This document shows, in pieces, positions 45,578 through 56,309 of a stretch of DNA of 64,000 bases. This DNA is from Aquarana catesbeiana (taxonomy: Eukaryota > Chordata > Amphibia > Anura > Ranidae): the NCBI RefSeq assembly GCF_042186555.1, contig NC_133327.1, positions 48,886,939 to 48,950,938 on the forward strand, given 5' to 3'. The notes under the pieces are model-generated. The model was given only the letters and a program-made list of their open reading frames with translations. It was not told the origin of the DNA and ran no database searches. Numbering within the stretch: the stretch's first letter is position 1; every line of letters begins with the position of its first letter. The translations under genes were made by a program, and so were the position numbers.

Positions 45578-45629
45578 TAAGAGACAAAGTACACACTATA
45601 GAGGGATATGCTTTGTTCATATTTCCATA

Positions 45630-46534
45630 TACATACTATATTGTCAAAAGTATTGCGACACCTGCCTTTACACACACATGAATTAATGCCATCCCAGTCT
45701 TAGTCCATAGGGTTCAATATTGAGTTGGCCCACCCTTTGCAGCTATAAAAGCTTCAACTCTTCTAGGAAGGCTGTCCACAAGGTTTAGGAGTGTGTCTAT
45801 GGGAATGTTTGACCATTCTTCCAGAAGTGCATTTGTGAGGTCAGGCACTGATGTTGGATGAGAAGGCCTGGTGTGCAGCCTCCACTCTAATTCATCCCAA
45901 AGGTGTTCTATCGGGTTGAGGTCAGGACCAAACTCGCTCATCCATGTCTGTATGGACCTTGCTCTGTGCACCGGTGCTCAGTCATGTTAGAACAGGGCCA
46001 TCTCCAAACTGTTATCACAAAGTTGGGAGCATGAAATTGTCCAAAATGTCTTGGTATGCTGACACCTTAAGAGTTCCCTTCACTAGAACTACGGGGCCAA
46101 GTCCAACCCCTGAAAAACAACCCCACACCATATTCCCCCCTCCACCAAATGATTTTGACCAGTGCACAAACAAGGTCCATAAGGGCATGAATGAGTGAGT
46201 TTGGGGTGGAGGAACTTCACTGGTCTGCACAGAGTCCTGACCTCAACCCGATAGAACACCTTTGGGATGAATTAGAGTGCAGACTGTGAGCCAGACCTTC
46301 TCATCCAACATCAGTGCTTGACCTCACAAATGCACTTCTGGAAGAATGGTCAAACATTCCCATAGACACACTCCTAAACCTTGTGGACAGCCTTCCCAGA
46401 AGAGTTGAAGCTGTTATAGCTGCAAAGGGTGGGCCAACTCAATATTGAACCCTATGGACTAAGACTGGGATGCCATTAAAGTTCATGTGCGTGTAAAGGC
46501 AGGTGTACCAATACTATTGACAATATAGTGTATG
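45630..46534 (-). mobile_element. Tc1-like fold-back element with duplicated transposase 3' end
   Basis: Terminal repeats 'catactatattgtcaaaagt' (left) and 'actattgacaatatagtgta' (right). The minus strand carries transposase sequence: GGGGNMVWGCFSGVGLGPVV (about 46080-46145) then DLNPIEHLWDELEWRLHTRP (about 45865-45925), the latter being the conserved C-terminal block. Positions 46205-46534 are an inverted second copy of the C-terminal 270 bp and terminus. The element therefore has a 3' end at both sides and no 5' end. It is non-functional. Confidence 0.88.
45714..45971 (-). pseudogene. Tc1-like transposase C-terminus
   Basis: An 85-residue minus-strand frame includes GPDLNPIEHLWDELEWRLHT and runs to VEAFIAAKGGPTQY, a typical Tc1 C-terminus. 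The E of PIEHLW is in the region of the third catalytic residue. The upstream part (46015-46230) is in a different frame. The mirrored copy at 46205-46480 has its own substitutions. Confidence 0.85.
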
Positions 46535-47109
46535 TCTGAGGTTTATAACCACTTTAAGTGGGCCATAGATGCATGGGGATGAATTAAAATAAAAAAAAAA
46601 AAAAAACGAGGTAGATGGAGGAATCTGCCACTGAGACATTGTATTCTGACAGAGGGACTCGTTGTTATCAGAATCAGGGCCGATCCTAGGTGGGTGCTCA
46701 GGGTGTTCTGCACCCAGGCGCTGCAGGGGAGGGGGCACTGAAGTACCAGTGCACTGTCAGTTCCGAGTGTGCACGATCACCGCCCACTCACCCGCCTGCC
46801 AGCACACCAGATGCAGTGTGCACATTGCCTTCTTGCCTGCTAAACATCCACCGCTGCAGTGTGCACATCCCCTGCCCCGATGTATAGTCCGTACAAGGAG
46901 GGAAGAGGAGGTAGGCTAGGTCTGCCCCACCTCCTACCCATGTGCCCGCCCACAACCCCTTTCTGCAGCCAATCTGTGCCTGAAAGGGGTTGTTTGCGGG
47001 AGATTTCAAAGCAGCCAGTGCTCTTGTCCTGATGTCGCTGCCTGAGTGTGCCTCTGAAGACAATGCAGTATTGCAGGCCCGGGGTGAGTGATCTCTCCCC
47101 CCTCTCTCT

Positions 47110-47395
47110 TCCCTAAATATGCCTTCCATGTGCCATAGTCTTCCAGCCTTCCATGTGCCAGCCTTCCATGTGCCATGGTCTTCCAGCCTCCCATGTGCCA
47201 GTCACCCAGCCTTCCATGTGTGAGCCTTCCATGTGCCATAGTCTTCCAACCTTCCATGTGCCATAGTCTTCCAGCTTCCCATGTGCCAATCTTCCAGCCT
47301 CCCATGTGCCATAGTCTTCCAGCCTTCTATGTGTCCTAGTCTTCCAGCCTTCCATGTGCCCTAGTCTTCCAGCCTTCCATGTGCCATAGTGCTTA
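47110..47395 (+). repeat. 25-bp minisatellite
   Basis: Unit 'cttccagccttccatgtgcc' plus 'atagt', about 11 copies with shortened variants such as 'ccagccttccatgtgcca'. Open frames on the minus strand reading repeated MEGWKT-like words are products of this array. Confidence 0.93.
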
Positions 47396-47869
47396 GGGTG
47401 TCAAAAACCAGGCCTGTTGCAATGTCAGGTGGGTGGCGATGGGTGGCAACGGGAGAATGGCACGGCAGCGTCCTTTGGGTGCAGGCATCTCCACATGGCG
47501 AGTGGGTGGCCCAGCAGAAGGAGGCTGCATCCGTATGGAAGGTGAACACCGAGGGCAGCTAGGAGCCCAGGAGAGAGAAGAGCTTCACAGACTCCTTGAC
47601 CCCCGAAGTGCCGCTCAGAAGCATCCCCGGAGTCCCAAAGCCTGGACTCCGTCTCCTCCAACCTCCTCTCTGCTCCAGCATCAGCAGTGAGGCCTGGAGG
47701 ACAAGGACGAGCGGGAGGCTCAAACTGCCAGGGAGCTGCTGGAAGAAGCAACAGAGCACCTCCCGGATCAAGAAGGTACTGGGCATCATACACTGATACA
47801 GTCCTACCTGCAGATACAGATTGGGATGGGGGGGTCAGAGGAGGGACTGTGGACAGGGGACAGGGCTAG

Positions 47870-48475
47870 AGGTCTCTCTCTCATTTCCCCCTCCATCTGT
47901 CAGCCCCCTCTCTCTCAGCCCCTCTCTCTCTCTGCTGTCCTCTCTCTCATCTCCCCCCGTCTGCTGGCCCCCCTCTCTCTCAGTCCCCCTCTCTCTCAGC
48001 CGCCCCCTCTCTCTCATCTCCCCCTGTCTGTCAGCCCCCTCTCTCTCAGCCGCCCTCTCTCCCTCTCATCTCCCCCCGTCTGTCAGCCGTCCACTCTCTG
48101 TACACCAGCCTCCCTCTCTCTCACCACCACCTCTCTCCGAGACCCTTCTCTCTCGCTCAGCCATGCTCTCTCTGAGCCTGCTATTTCTGTCAGCCCCCCC
48201 TGTCCACCACCCTCTCTCTCAGCTCCCTCTCTGTCAGCCCTATCACTCTCTCAGCTCTCTCTTTGTCAGCCCACTTCTCTGTCCACCACCCTCTCTCTCA
48301 GTCCCCCTGTCAGCCCGTCCCTCTCTCTCAGCCCCTCTTACTCTCTCAGCCCCCCTTTTCTCTCTCAGCCCACCCCTCTCCCTCAGCCCCTCTCTCTCTC
48401 TCTCAGCCCCCCTTTTCTCTATCAGCCCACCCCTCTCTCTCAGCCCCCCTTCTCTCCCTCAGCCCCCTCTGTCTA
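47870..48475 (+). repeat. CT-rich array, 'ctctctctcagccccc' units
   Basis: Polypyrimidine sequence with repeated 'ctctctctcagcccc' and 'cccctgtctgtcagcc' words of 18-40 bp spacing. All long open frames here are Ser/Leu/Pro low-complexity translations and are not genes. Confidence 0.93.
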
Positions 48476-48529
48476 TTAGAGATGGAGTGCTCTGCAGTGA
48501 GTGGAGGGGTATCTAGGGGTATATTCAGG

Positions 48530-48790
48530 GTAATGGTATATGGGAAGGTGTGATCAGGGTGGGGTGGGTTATCTGGGGGTGTGATCAGAGGGGGGGATAT
48601 CTGGGAGTGTAATCAGTGTAGGGGTATCTGAGTGTGTGTGATCAGATTGGGGGATACCTGGGGTTGCAATCAGGGTAGGGGTATCTGGGGGTGTGTGATC
48701 AGGGTGGGGGGTATATGGGGGTATACCATTTACTATATGGGAGGTGTGATCAAAGTGGGAGTATTTAGGGGGTGTGATCTGGGAGTTTGC
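48530..48790 (+). repeat. G-rich minisatellite of about 27-30 bp
   Basis: Degenerate units of 'ggtgtgatcagggtgggggt' plus 'atctggg'. About nine copies, less regular than the neighbouring arrays. Confidence 0.8.
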
Positions 48791-49276
48791 TTATGGGGGA
48801 AACCCAGCCATTGGAAGTATTAGTTGGCCTCAGCTGCCTGTGGCCAGTGAGGGTAAGCGAGGAATGCATAATCCCACCCCCTCATTACACACTGCCATTT
48901 AGTGGAAGTTCAGCACAGCTCCATTTTCAGTGGTATGTGATGTCCTTCACATTGCTCCCCATCACACTACAGGCGCACTGTGAAGGAGGTACCAGCTCGG
49001 TTTTAAACAGGGAGTAGCAAGAGGATGGTGCGGATGGGTGGCAAATTGCATCTTCGCCTATGTAGTCAAAAATCCATGCACCTTCCCTGAGTGCCAGAGT
49101 GCTCTCCTCCCTCTTTCTCTCCTTGTGTATGTCACACACACCGCACAAGATTTGGTCTGAAAAGCCCAGCGGTGCTGTAACAAATTCCCGTCTCCTAGAC
49201 CGGCTCCTGTGATAGACGAAACATTGATCCAGTGCCACAAAATTGAATTAGTGTGACTTGTACCATAGGAGCTGTG

Positions 49277-49456
49277 TAGGGTTGCCACCTCATCCCTTTA
49301 AACCCGAACACATATTAATTACACAGGTTCTAGAGGCTACAGAGGCTAATGTAATGCAGATAAGACACCAAGTGAGTTTAATTACCACCTTAATCAGCCA
49401 CAGAAACTGTGTAATTAATATGTGTTTGGTTTTAAAGGGATGAGGTGGCAATCCTA
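49277..49456. mobile_element. hAT MITE nested in the 3.8-kb hAT element
   Basis: 180 bp, palindromic: starts TAGGGTTGCCACCTCATCCC and ends GATGAGGTGGCAATCCTA. Flanks are gagctgtg (49269-49276) and gagccgtg (49457-49464), 8 bp with one change. No coding sequence. It inserted after the host hAT element had formed. Confidence 0.9.
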
Positions 49457-49561
49457 GAGCCGTGAGCCAGTCTAGGAGGCAGGACTGTGTTACAGTGGCC
49501 GCCCAGGCGATTCAAATACAAGCTCTGTGACAGCAGGAGATTGCCGCTCTGTGTGATCCAG

Positions 49562-49945
49562 GGGCACTCGTAGGCTGAATTTGGTGGGCACTGGTAGGCT
49601 GCATTTGATGGTCACTGGTAGGCTGCATTTGATGGACACGGGTAGGCTGCATTTGGTAGGCACTGGTAAGCTGCAATTGGTGGGCACTGGTAGGCTGCAT
49701 TTGGTGGGCACTGATAAGTTGCAGTATATGGGCACTGATACGGCTGCATTTGGTGGGCACTGGTAGGCTGCATTTGGTGGGCATTGGTAGGTTGTATTCA
49801 ATGGGCACTCGTAGACTGCATTTGGTAGGCCCTGATAAGGTGCATTTGGTGGGCACTGATAAGGCTGCAATAGGTGGGCACTGGTAAGCTGTAATTGGTG
49901 GACACTGGTAGGCTGCATTTGGTGGGCACTGGTGAGGCTGTATTA
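49562..49945 (+). repeat. 24-bp minisatellite
   Basis: Unit 'ggtgggcactggtaggctgc' plus 'attt', about 16 copies, with variants 'gatggacacggg' and 'gataaggctgca'. Both strands give long repetitive open frames because 24 is divisible by three. Confidence 0.95.
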
Positions 49946-50170
49946 ATCTCTTGTATCATTTCCTCCGTTTCTGACAATCTCTTGTATCATGTCCGCAGTC
50001 TCTGACCATCTCTTGTATCATGTCTGCAGTCTCTGACCATCTCCTGTATAATTGTATCGTGTCTGCAGTCTCATGCCTATATCTTGTATCATGTCTGCAG
50101 TCTCTGACTATATCTTGTATCATATCTGCAGTCTCTGACCATCTCCTGTATTATGTCTGCAGTATGTCTG
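49946..50170 (+). repeat. 31-bp minisatellite
   Basis: Unit 'atctcttgtatcatgtctgc' plus 'agtctctgacc', about seven copies. It follows the 24-bp array almost without a gap. Confidence 0.93.
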
Positions 50171-50572
50171 AGGGCTCTTTCTAACAGTCTCTCTAACAGA
50201 GAGGCCCTTCCTGTGTCTATTAGAAAGACCCCCCTCTGTCTGCTTCTCCTCCTGTATTTTGTTTATTGTTAAGGGATCATGGGAGGATACCAGAGTAACG
50301 AAGACTTCTTCGGGGAGCATCTCTGTGTTTGACTCGTTGCCATAGAAACATTTGTAAAGGGGAGGAGTTAGTAAGATGACCATGCCCATGTGGGGGCGCC
50401 AAAAATATTTCTTAGGGTCACAGGTGTCTGTGACCCTAGGATCGGCCCTGAGCAGAATACACTGTCCCTGTGACGTCTCTCAAATGGGGATGGCCACACA
50501 CTGATTGAAATTCAACCGGTCCCTGCTGAACAAACCAAACTTCAATCAGATTATGGCCAGCTTTAAACTTGG

Positions 50573-51050
50573 TTCACACCTAACCATTGGGGTTAAGTAC
50601 GTTAAACACTTTTATGTGCGCTGCGACCCATTCAAAATCCATGTGGCTGCTGTGGCTGGACGGGACTTGACAGTGCACCCAGTGTTATTAACATTTAGGG
50701 CAGTAGGTGGACAGGGAAAAATGCCCAAAATGCTAGAAGTCTGCATTTCTATCATTAATCCCTGGGCACATACTTCCCTAAGGCCCTGTTCACACTTAGG
50801 ATTCGGAGGAGGAACTGCCCCAATTCCAAATTGTGTGGCAATCACTGCAAAACGTACATGGCGCGTTTGGGTACCATTCACTCTTAATGACAGAATCGCT
50901 CTGCAGCCATGGCAAAACTTGCCTTTAAAAATCGCGTGAAGCTTGTCACCTGAAAAGGAGCAGAAGATTATTTTGGGCCACAAATGCGCATGGGGCAGTC
51001 CATTGAATCGAATTGGCTGCCCTTTGCGCAACATGCGCAAAGGGCAGCCC
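50573..51050. other. MITE-like, unassigned
   Basis: Contains 'ttggttcacacctaaccatt' and 'ccctgttcacacttagga', phrases seen at the ends of several frog MITEs, and a near-perfect small hairpin 'ctgccctttgcgcaac' with 'gcgcaaagggcag' at 51018-51047. I could not pair the ends confidently. Confidence 0.4.
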
Positions 51051-51054
51051 AAAG

Positions 51055-51310
51055 AACCCTCCAGAGGTGGTTTTGGCCAGCTCAGTAGATTGCTTTAAGA
51101 AGGGCCTGGATTCTTTCCTAAATGTACTTAATATAACTGGGTACTAACATTTATAAGTAAAGTTGATCCAGAGAAAATCCGATTGCCTCTCTGGGATCGA
51201 GGAGGAATGTTTTCCCCTGCTGTAGCAAATTGGATCATGCTTTTTTGGGGGGTTTTTCGCCTTCCTCTGGATCAACTGTGGGTATAGGATTGGGTATATC
51301 CTCTACCCAA
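51055..51310 (+). pseudogene. CR1-type LINE, ORF2 C-terminus and 3' tail
   Basis: A plus-strand frame from 51055 to a TAA at 51145-51147 reads NPPEVVLASSVDCFKKGLDS then FLNVLNITGY, the C-terminal end of CR1-type ORF2 proteins. The following 160 bp contain 'gcttttttggggggtttttc' and 'gccttcctctggatcaact', a 3' untranslated motif common at CR1 ends in frogs. LINEs of this group are usually 5' truncated like this. Confidence 0.8.
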
Positions 51311-51326
51311 TCAATGTGAAATTCAC

Positions 51327-51370
51327 ACTTTGATAAAGTCACGAGTCAGGAGACGAAACGCATCAAAGGT
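51327..51370 (+). ncRNA. Decayed hammerhead-like motif
   Basis: 'ttgataaagtcacgagtcag' is followed by 'gagacgaaacgcatc'. GAAAC is kept but the CUGANGA box is degenerate and the C-gc-A closing pair is broken. The following 'aaaggtggacccacgtgaca' is typical of Penelope-associated flanks in frogs. Probably inactive. Confidence 0.35.
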
Positions 51371-52020
51371 GGACCCACGTGACATCATCACTCCTGGAAC
51401 CAGAAGTAAGTCGAAGTCATACACATACACCGAGGTTGAAATTATTCCTTAAGGGGCAATGCTCTATTGGTAAAAGAGGCAATATTCTGTGTGCAATTGA
51501 TGGAAGGACACTGATTTTGTGAGTGTTGTATGAGGGTTTGCAATAAAGGGATGTAATATTTGAGACATACTACACTATGAGGCCGTCTGTTCTTATTGGA
51601 GTGACTGTTGCTGGAGAGAGTGCTAACCAGAGGAAGAAGACTGATGACCATTTGTTGATAAATCTGGAGAAAATCTTGCATGCACAGCTGGTGGTGGTAG
51701 ACACGGTATTGCTGCATGGAAGGAGAAATCTTGCACAATGTTTTGGTTCAATAGGACTTTCTAAATTTATGTTTATATGGATATTTGAAATAATTCACAC
51801 AAACACTGTTTTGAGGTGTGGCATTATGATAGAAGATCCCCTTTGGGATAAAAAAAATATATACACGGACATTCAGGGGGTGGCAGGATTGCTTACTGAC
51901 TGATTGTCAGCCGCTGCTCTACTGCCCTTTGAAAAGCGGTCCACCATGTTTACTTTTTGTGTGGGTGGTGATCATGGCCGCCAATGTGAAAGAGCCCTTA
52001 CAGTTGCTAGAAAAATAAAA
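51371..52020. other. Unassigned, probably Penelope-related
   Basis: Follows the hammerhead-like motif directly and has no intact frame. An open frame of 108 residues at 51577-51903 has no motif I recognise. Confidence 0.3.
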
Positions 52021-52142
52021 TTCAAGCTGGCCATAAATGGATCAGAATTTGGTCAATGTATAGGGACTCTGGTTGTACAGAAATTGATCTACCAAATGAC
52101 TTGTACAACCATCTTATTGGATAAATGACTCTCGATCAGCAC

Positions 52143-52841
52143 TAGAGATGTGAAAATGTGTTTTGTTTCATTTTGGATTCAATCGTTACGTTAATCATTT
52201 AATTTCTTAATTTTTTTTTTTTTTTTATGTATATTTGGATAAATTTTGTATATTCAGATTTGTTTCTTATATTGGAATTCTTTTTAGTTTCGCTGTTCCA
52301 AATAGATTCGGATATTATTTCGGAAGATTGGCTATATTCATTTTAACATGTTCATTCGTTATTTCGGGAGATTGCTTATGCACTCTGTTTGGGTTGGATG
52401 CAGGTGGATCCTTCAGAATCTCCAAATTATAACATAGCGAATGGAATGAAATTAATTTCTAATTCCTTTGTTATGCTATGATTCGGGGATTCTGATGGAT
52501 CCACCTCCAACCAACCCAAACACAAGTAGGAATCATCCTTATATCTTACTGAATTTATTGCAATATGTTTCCATTTCATATGTAGTGCATTTTTTATAAT
52601 ACTGAAAAATGTTAATGTAACATAAAAACAAAACAGATCCAAATCAATTTGGATCATTGGTTATGCCATTACGTTATTTCAGATGCTTCAAACATTAACA
52701 AAATGTCTGAATGAAACAAATGAATCTGAATACATTGTTTCGTTATAATTTATTTCAGATTAGTTAAAATTCGTTACTATTTTGAATAACGAAAATTTTG
52801 TCAAAATTTTGATTCGTAAGGAAACAAATTGCACATGTTTA
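52143..52841. mobile_element. 699-bp fold-back hAT element
   Basis: Starts TAGAGATGTGAAAATGTG and ends TTGCACATGTTTA, with flanks atcagcac (52135-52142) and atcagcgc (52842-52849), 8 bp with one change. The centre is an inverted repeat: 'gggttggatgcaggtggatc' and 'gatccacctccaaccaaccc' at about 52390 and 52505. Its TAGRGATG start resembles the large hAT at 23931. No coding sequence. Confidence 0.88.
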
Positions 52842-52912
52842 ATCAGCGCTGCCAGCTATAGCCGAAGTCTATAGGGACGTCTCTCCACCAGCAGAACACA
52901 ATGGGGTTGATT

Positions 52913-53079
52913 TACTAAAACTGGAGAGTGCAAAACCTGGTGCAGCTCTGTATAGAAACCAATCAGCTTCCAGGTTTTATTGCCAAAGCTAAATTGAATG
53001 AGATGAAATTAGAAGCTGATTGGCTACCATGCACAGCTGCACCAGATTCTGGGTGTGCCAGTTTTAGTATATCTACCCC
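52913..53079. mobile_element. Palindromic MITE, 167 bp
   Basis: Ends GGGGTTGATTTACTAAAACT and AGTTTTAGTATATCTACCCC, with inner arms 'accaatcagcttccagg' and 'agaagctgattggct'. This is a very common palindromic repeat type in frogs. No unambiguous target duplication. Confidence 0.8.
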
Positions 53080-53194
53080 ATAATCTCAGCGGGAGTGATT
53101 CCCCCATCCACCTTGAGTGTGTGAATGGGAGAATCAGGTCACTTTTTTTTCTCAACCGGTTGGTTGAGAGAAACAGACTCATCTATGGTCAGCT

Positions 53195-53789
53195 TGAGAC
53201 TGGGACATAATGCACAATGACAAACATTGACAGTTTTCTTCAGTGCCATGTGAACTGACAACCATCAACAATTTCCTTCAAGTTCTACATGCTATCTTTC
53301 CAGTACCTGCACTGTTTTGCAAGTTAAGTTCCAGCAAGTTCCTCTGTGCTTTTGGAGCATTGAGTTGAAACTATGAATACTAACTTGACTCCAGGTGCCA
53401 TTGCAGCATACAGGATTAGGTCTGGTGAATTAAGCAGCTCAAGGTAGAGAAAGGTCATCGTCAGCGTGAAAAGTGATGTCCTCCAGGAAAAGCTTGAGAA
53501 GCAAAATCAGACTTCAAAGGTAAAAAGAAAAATGGAAAGGAAGGAGCTGGTAGGTGACAGATGAATCGCAGCCACCTGTTGCTTCATTTAGAAGAAACAT
53601 ATGATGGAGGTAGAGCAGCACATGATAGCAGCAATATGGAGAGTAGAGGAAGACCTTCTCATCACCCACACTCCAAAGTAATGGAAGCAGTGAAGGAACC
53701 ATGCTTAAAAGGAGACTAGAATAGTTTTCAGTTAATTCTACATTTTTTTAATTTTAAAAACAGGTATCATTTATTCTCATTTGTTACCT
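53195..53789. other. Unassigned sequence
   Basis: No gene or transposon end recognised. Short open frames lack motifs. Confidence 0.35.
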
Positions 53790-53998
53790 TGAAGGACAAA
53801 GCCCATCCCACCTCTAACTTTTCCATCAACTTATCCCACCCTTTTGTATCACTTGCCCCTCCTGTTTAGATTGTAAGCTCACATGAGCAGGGCCCTCCTA
53901 GCTCTCATGTCACATTGTATTGTAATTTTGTATTTTGTAAAGCATTGTGCTTACTGTTGGGGTTGTATAAGCACTGCATAGTAATAATAATAAAAATA
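53790..53998 (+). mobile_element. L2-type LINE 3' tail
   Basis: Contains 'gattgtaagctcacatgagc' and 'ttttgtaaagcattgtgctt', and ends in an (aat)n-like tail 'agtaataataataaaaat'. This is the 3' end of vertebrate L2 elements. A fuller copy is at 55642-56309. Only the untranslated tail is present here. Confidence 0.75.
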
Positions 53999-54659
53999 CT
54001 CGCATCCAATCCAAATCTGCCCTCATCAGTAACTACGTTCTTTTACTAGATGTCCTCTGCCTTCTGGATTGACTAGCTGGAGTCTTGGTGCCCAACAAGC
54101 AAACATGGGCTACATGCGGCCCTCCAACAATCAGTGTTTGACCCACTGTGCTCCAACAACCGGTACACAGTGGGTTGCACATGGAGCGACAGCGGCTCCG
54201 GAAGGCTTTAGTGCTGGAACCACCAACTGTCAGTGACTATCATGGTCACTAGAAGGTGGATCCAGCCTATTGATCACTCCACAGGAGCATAGTGTGGGTG
54301 GGTTGCCCTCTACTGTAAGAGTGAATTAAGATTAGTGAATTAGTCATTCAAAATGAATGGCACTCACCTCTTTTTTTGTCTTCTTTTCTTTCTTTTCTCT
54401 CTTCTTAGCCCACACATCTTCACATCCTTATCTAAACTTCAAAACACGCCCTTCTGTCTCAAACCAACATCCACCAACTGACAGTGGGGGAACTTCTCGT
54501 GGGCTGATTGCTCTCGCACTTTTACATCCTGATTTTATTTTAAGGCTGGGTTCATACTATTGTGAATTGGATGTGGTTTGGCCACATCCAATTCGCCACA
54601 TCCAATTCGCAATAGCAGGAGATTTTTAGAGAGCCGGTTCACATACAGTATCTCCGCTG
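53999..54659. other. Unassigned, with a small fold-back
   Basis: No gene. At 54562-54620, 'gaattggatgtgg' pairs with repeated 'ccacatccaattcg' words, forming a small hairpin within a MITE-like stretch that begins 'ggctgggttcatac'. The rest is unassigned. Confidence 0.35.
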
Positions 54660-55641
54660 CGGCTCCCGTGCGAATTTGCACATTTATTTACATAAATTTG
54701 TTTAGTTAAATGTGTTTAATCTGTTTAATTCGTTTTCAGAATTTTTTTCATTTATTAAAATTAGAATTAATTTGAATTTTTCTAATTCGAATCGAATTCT
54801 ATTCAAATTGCATTTGAATCGAATTCCATTCGAAATCTAATTTATTCTATTCGAAATTCGAATTTTGGAAGATGGTTATATTCTTCCTGTTCCATTCTAT
54901 TCTATTGTTTTTTTCTATTCTATTCTTTTATTTATTCTCTATTATAGTCTATTCTTTTCTATTCTATTCTATTCAAATTCCAATTTATTCTATTTGAAAT
55001 GCGTATTTCGGAAAACGGTTATATTGTTATATTCTTTCTATTCTGTTATTTTCTATTTTATTCTTATATTTTCTATTCTATTCTTTTTTATTCTATTCTA
55101 TAATTTTCTATTCTATTTGAATTCAAATTTATTCTATTCAGAATTCGAATTTCAAAAGATGGTTATAATCTTTTTATTCCGTTCTATTTTTTGTTTTATT
55201 CTATTCTATGCTTTTCTTTTCTGTTCTAGTCAATTCTATTATTGTATTTTCTATTCTATTCTATTCTTTTCTATTCTTTTCAAATTCAAATTTATTTTAT
55301 TCGAATTTTGGGAAATGGTTATATTTTTATTTTCTATTTTATTCTTTTCTATTCTGTTATTTTCTATTCTATTTGAATTCCAATTTATTCTATTTGAAAT
55401 TCAGATTTCAGAAGATAGTTATAATCTTTTTATTCCATTCTATTGTTTATGTTTTTATTTTCTATTTTGTTCTTTTCTATTCTGTTCTTTTCTGTTCTAT
55501 TTGAATTCAAATTTATTCTATTTGAAATTCGAATTTCAGAAGATGGTTATAGTTTTTCTATTTTATACTATTCTATTAAATTTTTTATTCCATTCCATTC
55601 TATTCTATTCCTTTATTTTCTACTCTATTCGAATCTAGAAT
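54660..55641 (+). repeat. TTCTA-rich satellite with higher-order unit
   Basis: Short 'attctattct' repeats are organised into units of about 105-155 bp, each starting 'gaagatggttata' and ending 'aaattcgaatttcagaag'. Starts lie near 54868, 55011, 55156, 55310, 55412 and 55538. Long Phe/Tyr/Ile/Leu-rich open frames (up to 257 codons) are translations of this bias. It resumes at 56310 after an L2 insertion. Confidence 0.92.
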
Positions 55642-56309
55642 CTAACCGTGGACACCACTAAGCAACGTATTCACTCCCTCGTTATCTCTCGCCTTGACTA
55701 TTGTAACTCCCTCCTCTTTGGCCTGCCTCTCCGCAAGCTATCCCCTCTTCGGTCTATCATGAATGCCGCTGCCAGACTCATCCACCTTACCGACCATTCA
55801 GTGTCTGCCACTCCTCTCTGCCAATCCCTCCACTGGCTTCCCATTGCCTAACAAATAAAATTCAAAACACTAACAATAACATACAAAGCCATTCACAATT
55901 CTGCCCCGAGCTACATCACCAATCTTGTCTCTAAATTTCACCTAAACCATCCTCTCTGCTCCTCCCAAGACCACCTGCTCTCTAGCTCCCTTGTCTCCTC
56001 ATCCCATGGTCGTCGCCAGGACTTCTCCAGAGCCTCTCCTATCCTGGAACTCCAGTCCAATCTGTCCGGTTATCTCCTACTCTGTCCACTTTTAGGCGAT
56101 CAACTGAATATTCTACTCCCCGCATCAGCTCATCCCTCACAGTCCCTACCTTTTGTTTCACCGGCCCCTCCCTCTTAGATTGTATGCTTGCAGGAGCAGG
56201 TCTCCTCTAACCTACTTGTTTTGAATTGTACTGTTGGTGTATTGTCTCCCTTTATATTGTAAAGTGCTGCACAAACTGTTGGAGCTACATAAATCCTGTA
56301 TAATAATAA
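55642..56309 (+). pseudogene. L2-type LINE ORF2 C-terminus and 3' tail, inserted in the satellite
   Basis: One plus-strand frame reads VISRLDYCNSLLFGLPLRKL, then NAAARLIHLTDHSVSATP and QSLHWLPIA, followed by a TAA at about 55849 and, in the same frame, IKFKTLTITYKAIHNSAPSY. This is the C-terminal region of L2-group reverse transcriptase proteins. The 3' tail has 'tatattgtaaagtgctgcac' and ends in an (aat)n tract. It is 5' truncated and has at least one stop, so it is inactive. Confidence 0.9.

Larger units (their letters stand above)
46675..50450. mobile_element. 3.8-kb hAT element built mostly of minisatellites
   Basis: Starts CAGGGCCGATCCTAGG and ends CCTAGGATCGGCCCTG. Flanks are atcagaat (46667-46674) and agcagaat (50451-50458), an 8-bp duplication with one change. 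It contains no transposase. In order it holds at least five unrelated tandem arrays (47110-47395, 47870-48475, 48530-48790, 49562-49945, 49946-50170) and one nested hAT MITE. Only the ends look like transposon sequence. Confidence 0.93.
46558..50562. mobile_element. TTAA-bounded MITE split by a hAT element
   Basis: TTAA at 46554-46557 and 50563-50566, with ends GTGGGCCATAGATGC and 'gattatggccagct', which are inverse relatives. Only about 230 bp is the MITE itself (46558-46674 and 50459-50562); the rest is the hAT insertion 46675-50450 and its duplicated target. The same MITE family occurs at 52025-53194. Confidence 0.75.
52025..53194. mobile_element. MITE with two nested insertions
   Basis: Outer ends AGCTGGCCATAAATGG and CATCTATGGTCAGCT match the MITE at 46558-50562. 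The flanking TTCA and TTGA may be a decayed TTAA. Inside lie a hAT element (52143-52841) and a palindromic MITE (52913-53079). Without them the element would be about 300 bp. Confidence 0.7.

Noticed and set aside
47821..48516. A 231-codon Ser/Pro/Leu-rich open frame
   Set aside because: It lies in a CT-rich tandem array; two frames are open at once because the sequence avoids purines.
49490..49918. A 142-codon minus-strand frame with repeated Cys/Pro words
   Set aside because: Product of the 24-bp minisatellite, also a multiple of three.
50505..51052. Overlapping open frames of about 145 codons on both strands
   Set aside because: They fall across a MITE end, a MITE-like stretch and the CR1 remnant; no protein motif.
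54865..55638. A 257-codon open frame rich in Phe, Tyr, Ile, Leu and Ser, like a membrane protein
   Set aside because: It is the translation of a TTCTA-rich satellite; overlapping frames show the same composition and the repeat unit explains it.
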